Positions 1-10,765 of a stretch of DNA of 64,000 nt are shown one piece after another. Position numbers and translations under genes: made by a program. The notes under the pieces were generated by a model that did no database searches, was not told the origin of the DNA, and was given only the letters and a program-made list of their open reading frames with translations. The stretch's first letter is position 1. Every line of letters begins with the position of its first letter. Source of the stretch: Zantedeschia hybrid cultivar (lineage: Eukaryota > Streptophyta > Magnoliopsida > Alismatales > Araceae); contig JARZZO010000013.1 of the NCBI GenBank assembly GCA_030544215.1, positions 24,783,229 to 24,847,228 on the forward strand. The letters are read 5' to 3'.

Positions 1-243
1 GAGACGGTGGCAGTCAGGTTAGCTACATGCTGGGTGAGTTCCTCCACTCTGTCTTCTCCATGAGGAGCGAGACCTTGTCCTACCGGGAGCGCAGGTCCTT
101 GTGGTAAGTTTGCAGGTACCCCTTCGGTATGTTCGAGGGATGGAGCAAGGGTCACCCTTGACTCCGGCTCTTCTTGTATGGACCGTCCTCTCGTCACTGG
201 TCGGTGGGCCATGGCTGTGTTGTTTCCCACAGACGACGCCAAT
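1..243 (-). other. Gypsy (Tat-type) leader with primer-binding site
   Basis: On the minus strand this follows directly from the LTR at 244-777. The bases at 225-243 read, on the minus strand, AATTGGCGTCGTCTGTGGG, which matches the primer-binding region typical of plant Tat/Athila gypsy elements just after the 5' LTR. The rest is 5' untranslated leader running off the left edge. No gag reading frame is recognisable in the short stretch available. Confidence 0.75.
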
Positions 244-777
244 TGATGCAGCCGAGGTAATCGCGAGCAGGAGCTTTGATGTCGAGAGGAAGATATGAGT
301 CCAAGAAGTGTTCAGAGGTGAAAGATGAGGGTGCCTATCGGGAGAAGTGATCTCATTAGCAAGGGCCCCGGGTTTAGTCCCAGGGAAGCCCTCTCCGACG
401 GTCAAGTTAGGCTCAGATCAAGGGATGACAGTAGTGTATTAAGAGGAAAGTAGGAGCTTATCTTACTTACCTTTTCTGATGCAAGTAGTCTTCTATTTAT
501 AGGGGAGGGGGTAAGTGAAAGAACTTTCGTCGCGGCAGCCGATGTGGGACTATTCACTGCTATGGGAGCACAAATCCCAAAAATGTTAGGGACCTTTTTA
601 TACCTATTGGACCGACAGCCCATATCCCGACTGGCTTTAGACTGGGCCAGGGCTGATGGTCCTTACCTTTCGGCCCAAAATGGTTGTTGGACCGTACTCG
701 GCTTCTGATCGTCCTTCGACCCAGCTCTTGGCCCAACTCTCGGTCCACTCGCTGGCCCACTCGGATTTACCCCATCA
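244..777 (-). repeat. 5' LTR of a gypsy element (minus strand)
   Basis: On the minus strand the block starts TGATGGGG at 777 and ends GCATCA at 244, so it has TG...CA ends, and a primer-binding site follows immediately. It contains a TATA-like CCTATAAATA near 500 and aligns along its length with the plus-strand LTR at 23431-23988. The two are copies of one LTR family in opposite orientation and need not belong to one element. No target duplication can be tested because the far end lies outside the window. Confidence 0.8.
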
Positions 778-837
778 TAGTATATATTTAAGTATATATT
801 TTAAATGAACTTCTCTGCAAAATGCCCAAAATCCTAG

Positions 838-1064
838 GTTCTTAATCACTTATTTTTCACTTTTAGTTTAAAACGCGACGAGTAGATTATTTAAGAGGGT
901 AAAAAGCCTTCACATATAGTAGATTTGTATCTTGAATCAACAAGGTACTTACTTGAAGAGTATTGGTTGGATTCTTGTAAAGAACTTCCTAGTTAAGCTT
1001 AACTAGGAGTAGTAGGAGGTTGGCTGACCTCCTTGATAAATTTTCATTTCTAAAGTCAATTGCT
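838..1064 (+). other. 5S-rRNA-derived segment of a repeat element
   Basis: About 960-1050 resembles the 3' two thirds of plant 5S rRNA, including GTTAAGC, GGAGTAGTA and TGACCTCCT in the right order. The upstream stretch with a TATA-like region, and the 5S-like part itself, align with the reverse complement of 25020-25320. This is a repeat carrying a decayed 5S-derived domain, not a functional 5S gene, because the 5' part with box A is not evident. Cassandra-type TRIM elements are the known plant repeats that carry 5S sequence. Whether this is one is an inference. Confidence 0.55.
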
Positions 1065-1084
1065 CTGAAAAAAAAAAGAATAAA

Positions 1085-1480
1085 ATAAAATAATAAAAAT
1101 ATTATTCGCAACGGCAAAAAAAAGCCGTCGTGAATAACATTATCCGAACGGCTAATAAAATAGTCATTGTGAATAATATTACTAGCGACAGTTAAAATGT
1201 CATCCGTTGCTATTATAATATTATTCATGACAGTTAATAAGAAAGCTGTCGCGAATAATATTATTAGCGACGCTTGAAATGCCACCCGTCGCTTTTATAA
1301 TTTTATTAGCCATGGCTATAGAAAAGTCATTGCTATTATAATATTATTCGTGACGACTAAAAAAAGTCGTCGCGAATAATATTATTAGGTAGGGTTGAAA
1401 TGCAATCCGTCGCTATTATAATATTATTAGTAACGGCTATAAAAAATCGTCGCTATTATAATATTATTAGAGATTGTTAC
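1085..1480. repeat. Array of gcgacggc / ataatattatt subterminal-type repeats
   Basis: Short units of the form ATTAGCGACGGCT, in both orientations and separated by ATAATATTATT, recur about ten times with roughly 30-45 bp spacing. Such arrays are typical of subterminal regions of plant DNA transposons, CACTA elements in particular. No CACTA terminus (CACTACAAGAAA) is seen nearby, so the family assignment is tentative. A shorter array of the same kind is at 24780-24940, again beside a 5S-derived segment. Confidence 0.6.
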
Positions 1481-3640
1481 TTCTACCTAATAAACCATAT
1501 AATTAACTTAGTATAATATAGTTAAATATGTAATTAAGTTATATACTTAAGTACATAAAATATTATCTAAGCATATTATAAATATAGACATACTAAGCAA
1601 GTATATAATATAAACATAGTTAAATATACTTAAATAAGTATATTAGTTAACTTAAATATATTAGTTATAGTTAACTAAATATTATATTACTAAAAATACT
1701 GATAAAGTATATATTTATCTAGTCATTATTAGTTAAAACTAACATATTATAGTTAAATATAGCATATTTATGTGCTTAACTAATATGGTTAGAGTGTAAT
1801 TAATTATCCTAACCAATAAAATTATTATGTAAATATTAAGTATATACAAATATTGCTATATAGAATTGCTTAAGCACATAATTAATATAGTTAAATATTA
1901 ACCAATACAAAATAGTTAAATATATAGCGTAGTTAAGCATAGTTAACTTAGTATGACGTAGTTAATTATATGACATAGTTATATAATTAAATATAATTAA
2001 TTAATTATGCAACTTAATTAATAAACTCAAATAATTAAGTATTTAACTAATTAATTTACATAGTTAAACAAATATTAGTAGTGTACAAGTGTCGGCATCT
2101 CTCTTTTGTTTCCCAGGTCTCTCATCTCTCTTTTCAAGGAATTACATAGTAATGGACAGGTGTATGGCCATAATCAAAATAATTAACTATACATTATATT
2201 AGTTAAATATATTAGTATAAATATAGTTTTATTAAATAAATATATAATGTAAACATAGTTATACTAAGTAGATATTTAGTATAGTAAAATACAATTAAAC
2301 TAAGTTAAACATAAGCAAATATTTAGTATAGCTAAATGCATATATATACTAAGTTAAACATAGTTATACTAAGTCAATATTTTGTACAGTTAAATATAGT
2401 TAAATTAAGTAAATATTAAGTAAGTATTTGGTATAGTTAAATATAGTTATGCTAAGTGAATAATTAGTATAATTAAACATAGTTAGTATAATTATATTTA
2501 ACTATACTAAATATTTACTTAGTATAGCTATGTTTAGCTTAGTATAACTATATTTAACTATACATATTTTTAACTATATTATACCAAATAAATATATAAC
2601 ATATACATAGTTATACTAAGTAAATATTTAATATAGCTAAATATAGTTATATTGAGTAAACATTTAGTATAGTTAAATATAATTATACTAAGTAAATATT
2701 TAGTATAGCATAATATAATTAAATATATTTGTAAATATTTAGTATAGCATAATATAATTAAATATATTTGTAAATATTTAGTATAGCATAATATAATTAA
2801 ATATATTTAACTTAATATAATATAGTAGTTAAGTTACATAATTAACTATGAATTAGATTAGTTAAATATATTAGTATAAATATAGTTATACTAAATAAAT
2901 ATGTAACATCAACATAGTTATACTAAGTAAATATTTAATCTAGTTAATATACTTATACTAGGTAAATATTTAGCATAGTTAAATACAATTTTACTAAGTA
3001 AATATTTATCATAGTTAAATATAGCTATACTAAGTAAATATTTAGTATAGTTAAATATAGTTATACTAAGTAAATATTTAGTATAATATAATATAGTTAA
3101 ATATATTTAACTTAGTATAATATTATTAAATATATAATTAGGTTACATAATTAACTAAGCATATTTATAGTATAAAAATAGTTATACTAAGTAAATATGT
3201 AATAAAAATAGTTATATACTTAACTTAGTATATTAGTTAAGCTAAATATATTAGTTATAGTTAAAATATAATATTACTAAATATGTAGTTGAGTACATAT
3301 AAATATTTAATTGGTATAGTGAAGTATATGGTAATAGTTAAATATGCTTAATTAAGTATATTAGTTAAGCTAAATATATTAGTTATAGTTAAAATATAAT
3401 ATTACTAAATATGTTGTTGAGTACATATAAATGTTTAATTGGTATAGTGAAGTATATGGTTAACTAATGCACTTAATTGTTTAAGCATCTAGTTATGTAT
3501 TATATAAGTTAAATATATTAGTATAAATATAGTTATACAAAGTAAATATATAACATAAATATTTTAAAATATACTTACTAAGTATATTAGCTAAATATAT
3601 TTGCATATTACTTTAAGTAATACACTTAAATATATCAGAC
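1481..3640. repeat. AT-rich degenerate minisatellite
   Basis: About 2.1 kb built from variants of AGTTATACTAAGTAAATATT and TAGTATAGTTAAATATA, with a loose 36-40 bp period. Two local expansions stand out: a 39-bp unit repeated three times at 2701-2815, and a 128-bp unit at 3231-3358 repeated at 3359-3460. A non-repetitive island lies at about 2085-2170. There are no coding features. It could be a spacer of a large transposon or a free-standing minisatellite. Confidence 0.75.
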
Positions 3641-3989
3641 TCCACGGAGCCTACGTCCTCTTCAACTAGTAGTTTGTTAGTACAACAAGCTAAATATCTA
3701 ATTTTTAGATAGCGATTTCCTTTCTCCCCATCCGTCTAAATCTACGCTATGTTAAATTTTTATTGTTAAAACTAAAGTTTGTTAGTTTTCGGAAAAGACT
3801 TCATTTGACCTCATGCCATTGATAACTAGGTTAAAATAGGAACACCTTTCAATACATATTATACTCTATAGTTCTAAAAAATCTCTAAACATCTGAACAT
3901 CAAAAAAATATCAAAATTAAAGACCCCTCATCAAGTAACATGTGGACCACTTGAATGCAACATATTTAATATTTTATCATATCAAGGGT

Positions 3990-4524
3990 TGAGTGGGCAC
4001 AATTTCGCTCGCCCATTTGCTAGGTGGGCCGGCTTGCTAAGGAATGCCCTTGTCCGCTATCAAAGTCTGATGGGCTTTTCAACTAGCAGGCCTATGAACC
4101 TAGACTCTAACAGGGAGCTCCCCAATTCGAGATGAACTCCGATGTCCTAGGGGCACCACAAAACTTTCTACCAAAGGAACTCTCCTCTCAATCAACTTCA
4201 GAACAGATAAGAAAAGTCAGAGTACCGTTCCTTCTGGGGATTAAACCTAATTTCTAGCAACACACTCTTCGATTGGACTCAGTTACCGCCTCAGATTTGC
4301 CCCTATAAAAGGGACCTCCTGGTACCTTTAGAAAAGGTACGTCCTGTACTAGATCCTCTACCTTCTCCTTGTTCCTCCACTCTTTGACTTAGTCATCGGA
4401 GGTGGTTCCCCTGTATCGCAACCAGAGTCTTCTCTGACCTAGTGTCCATTTTATCGGAGTGCGAGGAGCTTCTGTGATCCAAGGAGCCCTGACTGTCTGA
4501 TCTAGAGCAGACGAATGTCCCACA
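3990..4524 (+). repeat. 5' LTR of the Tat element
   Basis: It begins TGAGTGGGC and aligns throughout with the 3' LTR at 20650-21186, for example at the shared stretch GAGGAGCTTCTGTGATCCAA. A TATA-like CCTATAAAAGGGACC lies near 4302, suggesting the promoter and the start of R. The last bases differ from the other copy (CCCACA here, CGACCCAACA there), which suggests a few bases were lost at the palindromic junction that follows. Confidence 0.8.
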
Positions 4525-4742
4525 TACGGTGCCAAAAAGATGTTGGGTCGGAGATTCGTTCGCTCAAGATCAGATGATCAGGGCTCCTTGGATCACAGAA
4601 GCTCCTTGTGCTCCTATAAAATGGACACCAACTCAGAGGAGACTACGGTTGCGATTCGGAGGAACCCCCTCCGATGCTTAAGTCAGAGAGTCGAGGAATA
4701 AGAAGAAGGTAGAGGATCCAGTGTAGGACTGAGGGTACCATC
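4525..4742 (-). repeat. Inverted partial LTR plus primer-binding site
   Basis: On the minus strand 4742-4541 repeats the last ~200 bp of the Tat LTR, ending CGACCCAACA. Then 4540-4525 reads TCTTTTTGGCACCGTA, a gypsy primer-binding site, and this abuts the end of the plus-strand LTR. The arrangement is LTR end, one PBS, inverted LTR end: a large palindrome. Auto-integration or template switching during reverse transcription could make this. The 5' part of this inverted LTR is absent. Confidence 0.7.
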
Positions 4743-4849
4743 ATTGAATATCTAAAGAGCGGGCGGCTACCTGCCGATCGGATGGATTCAAGGAGGACTC
4801 AATACTAGGCCCCCAAGTTTACATTGGTCGGCAAAGACTTTTATCGGAG

Positions 4850-5955
4850 ATCACTGACAACCCCTCTTATTCGATGTCTAAAGCCGGTAGAGGCCTCCCA
4901 AGCTATTGCAGAAGTTCATAAGGGAATATGCGGCAGCATGTCGGGCTGTGTACTCTAGTTCGAACTCTTCCTCGCCATGGCTATTGGTTGCCAACTCTTA
5001 CCCACGACTGCATGGAATATGCAAGGAAATGTCTAGGTGGCCAAGTTAATACCCTAATCCCCAGGCTACTCGTAAACGAGCTACAAAGTATCGCCAAGCC
5101 TGCCCGTTCGCCATGTGGGGGGTCAACATCTTAGGGCCTTTTTCCAAGACCACCGGACAATGGCAGTTTATGGTGGTTGCCATTGACTACTTCACTAAGT
5201 GGCCAGAAGCGGAAGCCTTAGCCAACATACGGGATGACATCGTATGAAAATTCTTCCTACACAATGTCATTTTCAGATTCGGCATTCCCAAAGTGCTTGT
5301 CATTGACAGCGGCCGACAGTTTACTAGCTTCTAGTTCTCCGACCGCTGTAAAGATTTTAATATACAACATCGGTTTTCCTCGGTGGCACATCCACATGCC
5401 AATGGATTGGTAGAAAATGCAGATAGGACTATCATGAAAGGAATCAAGGCTCACTTGCAAAGGGGAGGAAACTGGCTAGAAGCCCTCCCCAAGATTTTAG
5501 TCCTTTCGAGCCACAACTAAGACCGCCACAGGAGAAACTTCGTACCACTTGGCCTACGGGATGAACGTCATTATCCCCCTATAGATAGGCCTACCAATGG
5601 CTTGGACATAAGGGTTCGATAAGGCAAATAACAGTCAAAAGTTGTGGCAGAATTTGGACTTGATCGAAGAAGCTAGAGATGCATCCCGAGTATAGGCCAT
5701 CAACTATTAGTGAGCAGTTGCACGCTGGTAAAACTCCAGAACCCAACCAAAGATCTCCCACCCTGGAGACCTAGTCCTACGGAGCATGCAAGCATCCAGG
5801 TCGTTTGAAGGGAGAAGAAGGCTTGCACCCAACTAGGAAGGACCATACAAGATCGCAAAGATCTATGGAAATAGAACATAAGGGCTCGCCCGCCTTGACA
5901 GCGGGTTGATTGAAAACAAGTGGAACGTAGAGCATTTACATCCCTTTTTCAATTG
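4850..5955 (+). pseudogene. Gypsy integrase remnant
   Basis: In shifting frames the region encodes the end of pol. A decayed zinc-binding start (VHKGICG near 4915) is followed by FAMWGVNILGPF near 5110, the core motif AIDYFTKWPEAE near 5185 with the first catalytic Asp, VIDSGRQF near 5300 with the second Asp, and GLVENADRT near 5410 with the catalytic Glu. The C-terminal part has HPGDLVLR near 5760 and NKWNVEHLHPFF at the end. In-frame stops interrupt the core (after DDIV near 5246 and after TSF near 5333), and more follow, so it is inactive. RT and RNase H are missing upstream, where the inverted LTR piece sits. Confidence 0.8.
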
Positions 5956-6057
5956 AATTTACTTTGATATTTTTACTATTGATTATCAATAAAATGCAAT
6001 TTTGTCTTATGAATTGTCTAGCACGAATTGATCATGCAAAAAGACGCAGCATTCACC

Positions 6058-6790
6058 AAAGGCATCCGATCTCCTTAGCAGACACAACTATAAGGAAGGG
6101 TCTCCCCACCCTAAGATGGGATAAAATTCTTCCGATCCCTCTAGCGGTCACAACTATAGGGAAGCGGCTCCCCACCCTAAGATGAGATAAAACTCGTTCG
6201 AGCTCTTGGCGGTCACAACTACAGGGAAGGGGCTCCCCACTTTAAGATGAGATAAAACTCATCTGAGCCCCTATCAGTCACAACTACAGGGAAGGGACTC
6301 ACCACTTTAAGATGGGATAAAACTCGTCCAAGCCCCTGGTGGTCACAACCACAGGGAAAGGGCTCCTTATTCTAAGATCGTCCGAGCTCCTAGCGGTCAC
6401 AACTATAGGGAAGGGGCTCTCCACCATAAGATGGGATAAAATTCGTCCAATCTCCCTGGTAATCACAACTACAGGGAAGGGGCTCCTCACCCTTAGATGG
6501 GATACAACTCGTCCGAGTCTCCTGAAAGTCACAACCACAGGGAAAGGGCTCCCCACCCTAAGATGAGATAAAACTCGTCCAAGCCCCTAGCAGTCACAAC
6601 CACAGGGAAGGGGCTCCCCACCCTAAGATGGGATAAAACTCGTCTGAACCCCTAGAGGTCACAACCACAGAGAAAGGGCTTCCCACCCTAAGATGGGATA
6701 AAACTCGTCCGATCCCCTAGCAGTCACAACCACAGGGAAGGGACTCCCTACCCTAATATGGGATAAAATTCGTCCAAGCGTACGGCACCA
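6058..6790. repeat. ~65-bp tandem repeat in the Tat pol-3' spacer
   Basis: About eleven units of ~65 bp, each containing GGTCACAACTACAGGG, GGGGCTCCCCACCC and AAGATGGGATAAAACTCGTCC. One unit near 6380 lacks the GATAAAA part. The block lies between the integrase remnant and the antisense genes. Open frames across it on both strands reflect the repeat, not a gene. Confidence 0.85.
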
Positions 6791-6904
6791 ATACACTCAC
6801 AGCTAAGCCTAAACCAACGGAAGTTGGTTTAGCCTACGCGGTCGAGGGAAAAAGGGGAGATCGCAATCAAAAAGAGCAACCAAATAATTCGTTAAAGTAA
6901 GAAA

Positions 6905-7742
6905 TGATTACAACAATTTCTTCCAAATTAACTCCTGATCAACCCCTCTCCTAGTAACTGCGTCGACCACTGCGTCGATCGCCTTGCTGACCATAATGAC
7001 CCCTTCCTTTGACAGGAAGATGCTCCTCAGTATGAAGGCGCAATGGTGGAGCGAGGCCAGCCGATTGCAGAATGACGTCACCAAGGAACAAATTGACGTT
7101 GGCAAGATTGTCCTCCTAGAGATCCGTCACTAGCAAGACATTATCTTCAGAAAGTCCTTGACATAGGCCCTTCAGGAATGGGGTCGGTAACAAAGTCCAA
7201 CCAAGTCATGGAGAACGGCCACTCCTCGCCGGCCGGGTGGTCGATCGAAAAGTAGGCCTGCTTCTACCCCAATGAGGGAAATCCCGAGGAGACGATGAAG
7301 GGTCCCCGCGGCTCAGGAATTGAAGGAAGCTGCACTCGCCAGGGATTGCACACCGACAAAAGCTGAAAAGATGACAGAACACGTCAACCAAAGCCCTAAT
7401 ATGACTATAACAATGTACTAGGACGTTGAAAGCCACGGCCAAACACCAGGAGTTCGATAGGATTTGGGTGGGAGCCATGGCGAAAAACTGGAGCAACTCC
7501 ATGATAAAGATAGAGATTTGGGGCCGGAAGCCCGCCTAAAACATGGCCTTGGTGGCCATAAAGGATCTAGGGCTGCCAAAGTAAAGGTGATCTTGCACTG
7601 AAGGCACACGAAACACGAACTCAGTCGGGATTCGATACCGATCTCTTAGCCTGCAAAGGGAGTCGGCCGTAACCGTAGAAGCCCTAAGGCTGGCTCGATC
7701 TGCGGCTAATCCACGGGCATAATCTGAAGCCATCTCGACCAA
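6905..7742 (-). pseudogene. Antisense extra gene of Tat element, copy 1 (Transposase_28-like)
   Basis: The gene runs against the direction of the Tat pol. The minus-strand product starts MVEMASDYARGLAADRASL, then has FMATKAMF, a stop, AGFRP, MELLQFFAMAPTQ, SNSWCLAVAF and VDVFCHLFSF. This order matches the plant domain called putative gypsy-type transposon (Transposase_28, PF04195): an aGFR-PL start, a leucine-rich helix, apTQL-pNSW and the VD-F-hlF region. The stop between AMF and AGF and later frame changes mark a pseudogene. Extra antisense ORFs between pol and the 3' LTR are known in the Tat lineage. A related second copy lies at 8005-10576. Confidence 0.6.
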
Positions 7743-8004
7743 GCAAATATAAGGAAAACTATAAGGGAGGAAACTGCAAAAGCAACTGCAGGTCTACTCC
7801 TCCCTACGCCCCCCCTTCTATAAGCACAAGATTAGGCAATGTGTACTTGCAACCAACTGACAATAAGTACGAAAAAGCAGCAACCGTTTTGACCGGATCA
7901 TAAAGAAAAAATAAAAGCTGGAAACTATGAAAAGGAGTACAAGCAGGCTCATAAACTGTATCATTTCCTTTTGACTGAAAGACCAACCAAACAATAAGGC
8001 AATT

Positions 8005-10576
8005 ACAAAAGGAAGCTCTGATGAGACCAAAAAAAGAGAAAAACACAGTTACTGTCGAGCCATGTCATCCTCCTCAGCGCCTTCCTCAGGAGCAGTCGCC
8101 TGTTCGCCTTAGACTGCTTCGGCATCAGCCAGACCCTTGTTGTACCCCGTTTGGTAAGCAGAGCCATGCTCTCGACGTCTATCTTCTTCGCATATTCGTC
8201 CAGCTCCCGTTTGAATTCTCTGGAAGCTCTGTATGCGGCGACTCTTGCAACGAAGCCTTCTTCATGGGCCGCGGCCATACGAGCGTTAGTTTCTCAGCGC
8301 AAGGCATCTGTCTCCTATTGGAGCTTGGCCAAATCCTCATTCGATCTCCTCGATGTGACCTTACCCTACGACAGCTCCATCTTTAAGGCCTCAAACCGAC
8401 GGGCCTCCTCCCACAAATTCCTGCCTAAAGCCGCCACATGGAAGACAATCTAGGATGCCAACGAAGAAATCTTCACAGACAGCTCATCACCGGATGGGTT
8501 CCAGGACTGGGAGTCTACTGGCGGTTCGACAGAGAAAGAGTCCGGGCCAGCATCCTGCCACGCAGCTGCCGCCAGTTCCTCCCCGGTGATCGAGGTCGAG
8601 GCCTCTCCCACGAGCACTTCGCCTTAAGCAACAGGGCGGCTAGGAGCTGCTCCCTGCTTCTTCCCGGGTGGAGAGCCTAGCTGCATAGAGCGAGCAAGGA
8701 TCTTCAGGCTTCTAAGTCGCACCAGACGAAATGCCTCTGTGTGAGCCCTCTGCCTCAGTGACCATTGCAGCCACGAGGTCTCTGCCCTCTGCCGCAGGAG
8801 GATGCACCAAAGGGCGGGTACTTCTGTCAACCCCTTCCTCAAGTGGCGGCCTCGTCGTCGCTCGGGGGCTCGGAGAAACACACGTTTCCCCCTCTACTAC
8901 CGCTGGCTCCTCAGGCTCCATGAGTTAGGGATAGTCCGCCTCGGCCCCCGGCTCATCGTCGGCTGCCTCCTCTGCAATAAAAGAGAAGATCTACGTTCAG
9001 CGACCAAGCAATTCGTCCATTGACCGAGCGGCATGGGAAACATATCAGGAGCGAGGGACGTACCTGTTCGCTATTCGCCCTGGTGAAGTCTTTCTAGCAG
9101 TCGAGGGCTCAGAGAATGCACATCTCCCATCGAGGGAGAATGCACGATCACCTCCGAGAGGGATGCTGCCAATTCTTCCGCTTTAGCCCCCTGGCTTTTT
9201 GAGGAGGAGGATCAAACCTCCTCCACTGCTGTGGTGTCTCGCCGACTGTGCCGCGCTCCTCACTCTCTATCTCTTCACCTTCACCTGTAGTCACCCCAGA
9301 GGTTGACGCCAAATCATACGATGAGAGAGAGCTCACTGCCTTCAGGCTGCCCGCCTCGGGTTCCTCGAATGCGTTTCCCCTCTGCATTAGTTGGGCGAGG
9401 GGGAGTTCAGATTTGAGTAACCCCACGGTCCCTTCTACCTGCGGGACCGCCTGAGACGCTGCCAAGACAGCCGCAACATCTTGGCTCCTCTCTCGCCAAC
9501 ACCAGTGGGGCTTGTCTGGACCCGGTTGTAAAATTAACACCTTTTTGTACCCCGACCTAAGGCATGGAGGGAACAATAATGGATTGGATGTACCTGTAGT
9601 CACTTTATCGGCTCTCCTCTTGCTCCGCCTTTCAACATCAAGGCAGATGAACACTTAGACTATCCCGGGTTCGGCCATCATCACCACCGAGGCCCCTCTT
9701 GCTCCTAAAGGGGAACCGCAGTCGAAACTTCCCCCTTCCCAGACTATGGAGATGGGCGCTGACTCCTAGACATGACAGCGGATGTGGATCAGTAGCGAAC
9801 AAAAAACAAAGGAGAAAAACCAAGATATGCATCAGGGAAAACATTTACCCGAGATCTGTAGGTCAATGAGACCTGCCGCCAGTAACCTCTCCCCCGTTAC
9901 CACATCGACAATTTATGGAGGAAGCCCTTACTAGATAGTTGTACCACCCGGGCTTCATCCGCCAGCATCGAGACCATTAGCGGGTCTACCGACGGCCTGA
10001 CGGAGAGATCGCGAAAGTTGACAAGGAACGGCCAGCGCTCCCCCTCTCGCTCTGTCACCTAGAAGAAGCACTCCTTCCAATGGGGAATCTTGCTGAAGCC
10101 AGTCAGATGGAATAGAGCCTTCTCGTGGACCTCGAGATGGACGAGCCCTCGGTTGCCTGCCTTCGCACCCCTCTTTGGCTGGAAGACGAGGTGAAGTATC
10201 GCCGGCGAAGGCTCTAGATAGCTGAGCTCCTTTGCTCGGATGAAGAAGCCAATGATCAGCCGCCACGAGTTTGGCATTCTCGCCCTGGCGCCAGGTGGAG
10301 GTAGTTTATAAGCCGCCCCACGCACAACGGTAGCGAAAGTCGGAAGCCCGCCTCGAACATGGCCTTGTAGGCCATGAACGAATGGCTCCTCTTATCGTAT
10401 ATCTGCTCGTCACCACAAGGAACAGTTAGTTTGTACTCCTGCGGGATGTTGAATCTTGAATTAATGTCCGCCAGACACCTTTCCAAATAGATCGAGGACT
10501 GCATCGCCTTGTGGTCGGCTTCGACCCCTCTGGCATATGACATGTCCCTAGTTACTTTCCCCGTGCGGCGAGCCAT
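8005..10576 (-). pseudogene. Antisense extra gene of Tat element, copy 2 (Transposase_28-like)
   Basis: The minus-strand product begins MARRTGKVTRDMSYARGVEA at 10576 and continues FMAYKAMFEAGFRLSLPL, INYLHLAPG, then after a frameshift near 10280 PNSWRLIIGFFIRAKELSYL. This is the Transposase_28-like order also seen in copy 1. A middle part rich in Ser, Pro and Glu lies at about 8700-9650, and a charged, coil-forming end with FVARVAAYRASREFKRELDEYA lies at 8278-8003. Likely introns and frame breaks separate these parts, so the exon borders are not defined. It is transcribed against the element's own direction. Confidence 0.6.
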
Positions 10577-10765
10577 TGAGATGCAAGAAATAAGGAAACA
10601 GACGGTGTTGAGAAGGAAAGTTCAAGCAGAGGGGTTAGATGGAAGACTCGAGTGGAGATGAGGTTATGTTCCTATTCTAAGGGGTTTATATCCACTTATG
10701 CACTTTGCAAGAAGCGTCCATTCGGTAGAAACATTTCGCCTCCCTTGACAGATGAAAAGACCCTC
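10577..10765. other. Spacer before the nested copia
   Basis: This is the upstream region of the second antisense gene and the end of the Tat internal part before the copia begins at about 10766. A Tat polypurine tract directly before the 3' LTR is not visible, so some sequence was probably lost at this junction. Confidence 0.4.

Noticed and set aside
960..1050. Functional 5S rRNA gene
   Set aside because: Only the 3' two thirds are recognisable with many changes, and the same sequence recurs as part of a dispersed repeat.
6299..6566. Open frames on both strands across the 65-bp repeat
   Set aside because: They are periodic products of a tandem repeat within a retrotransposon spacer.
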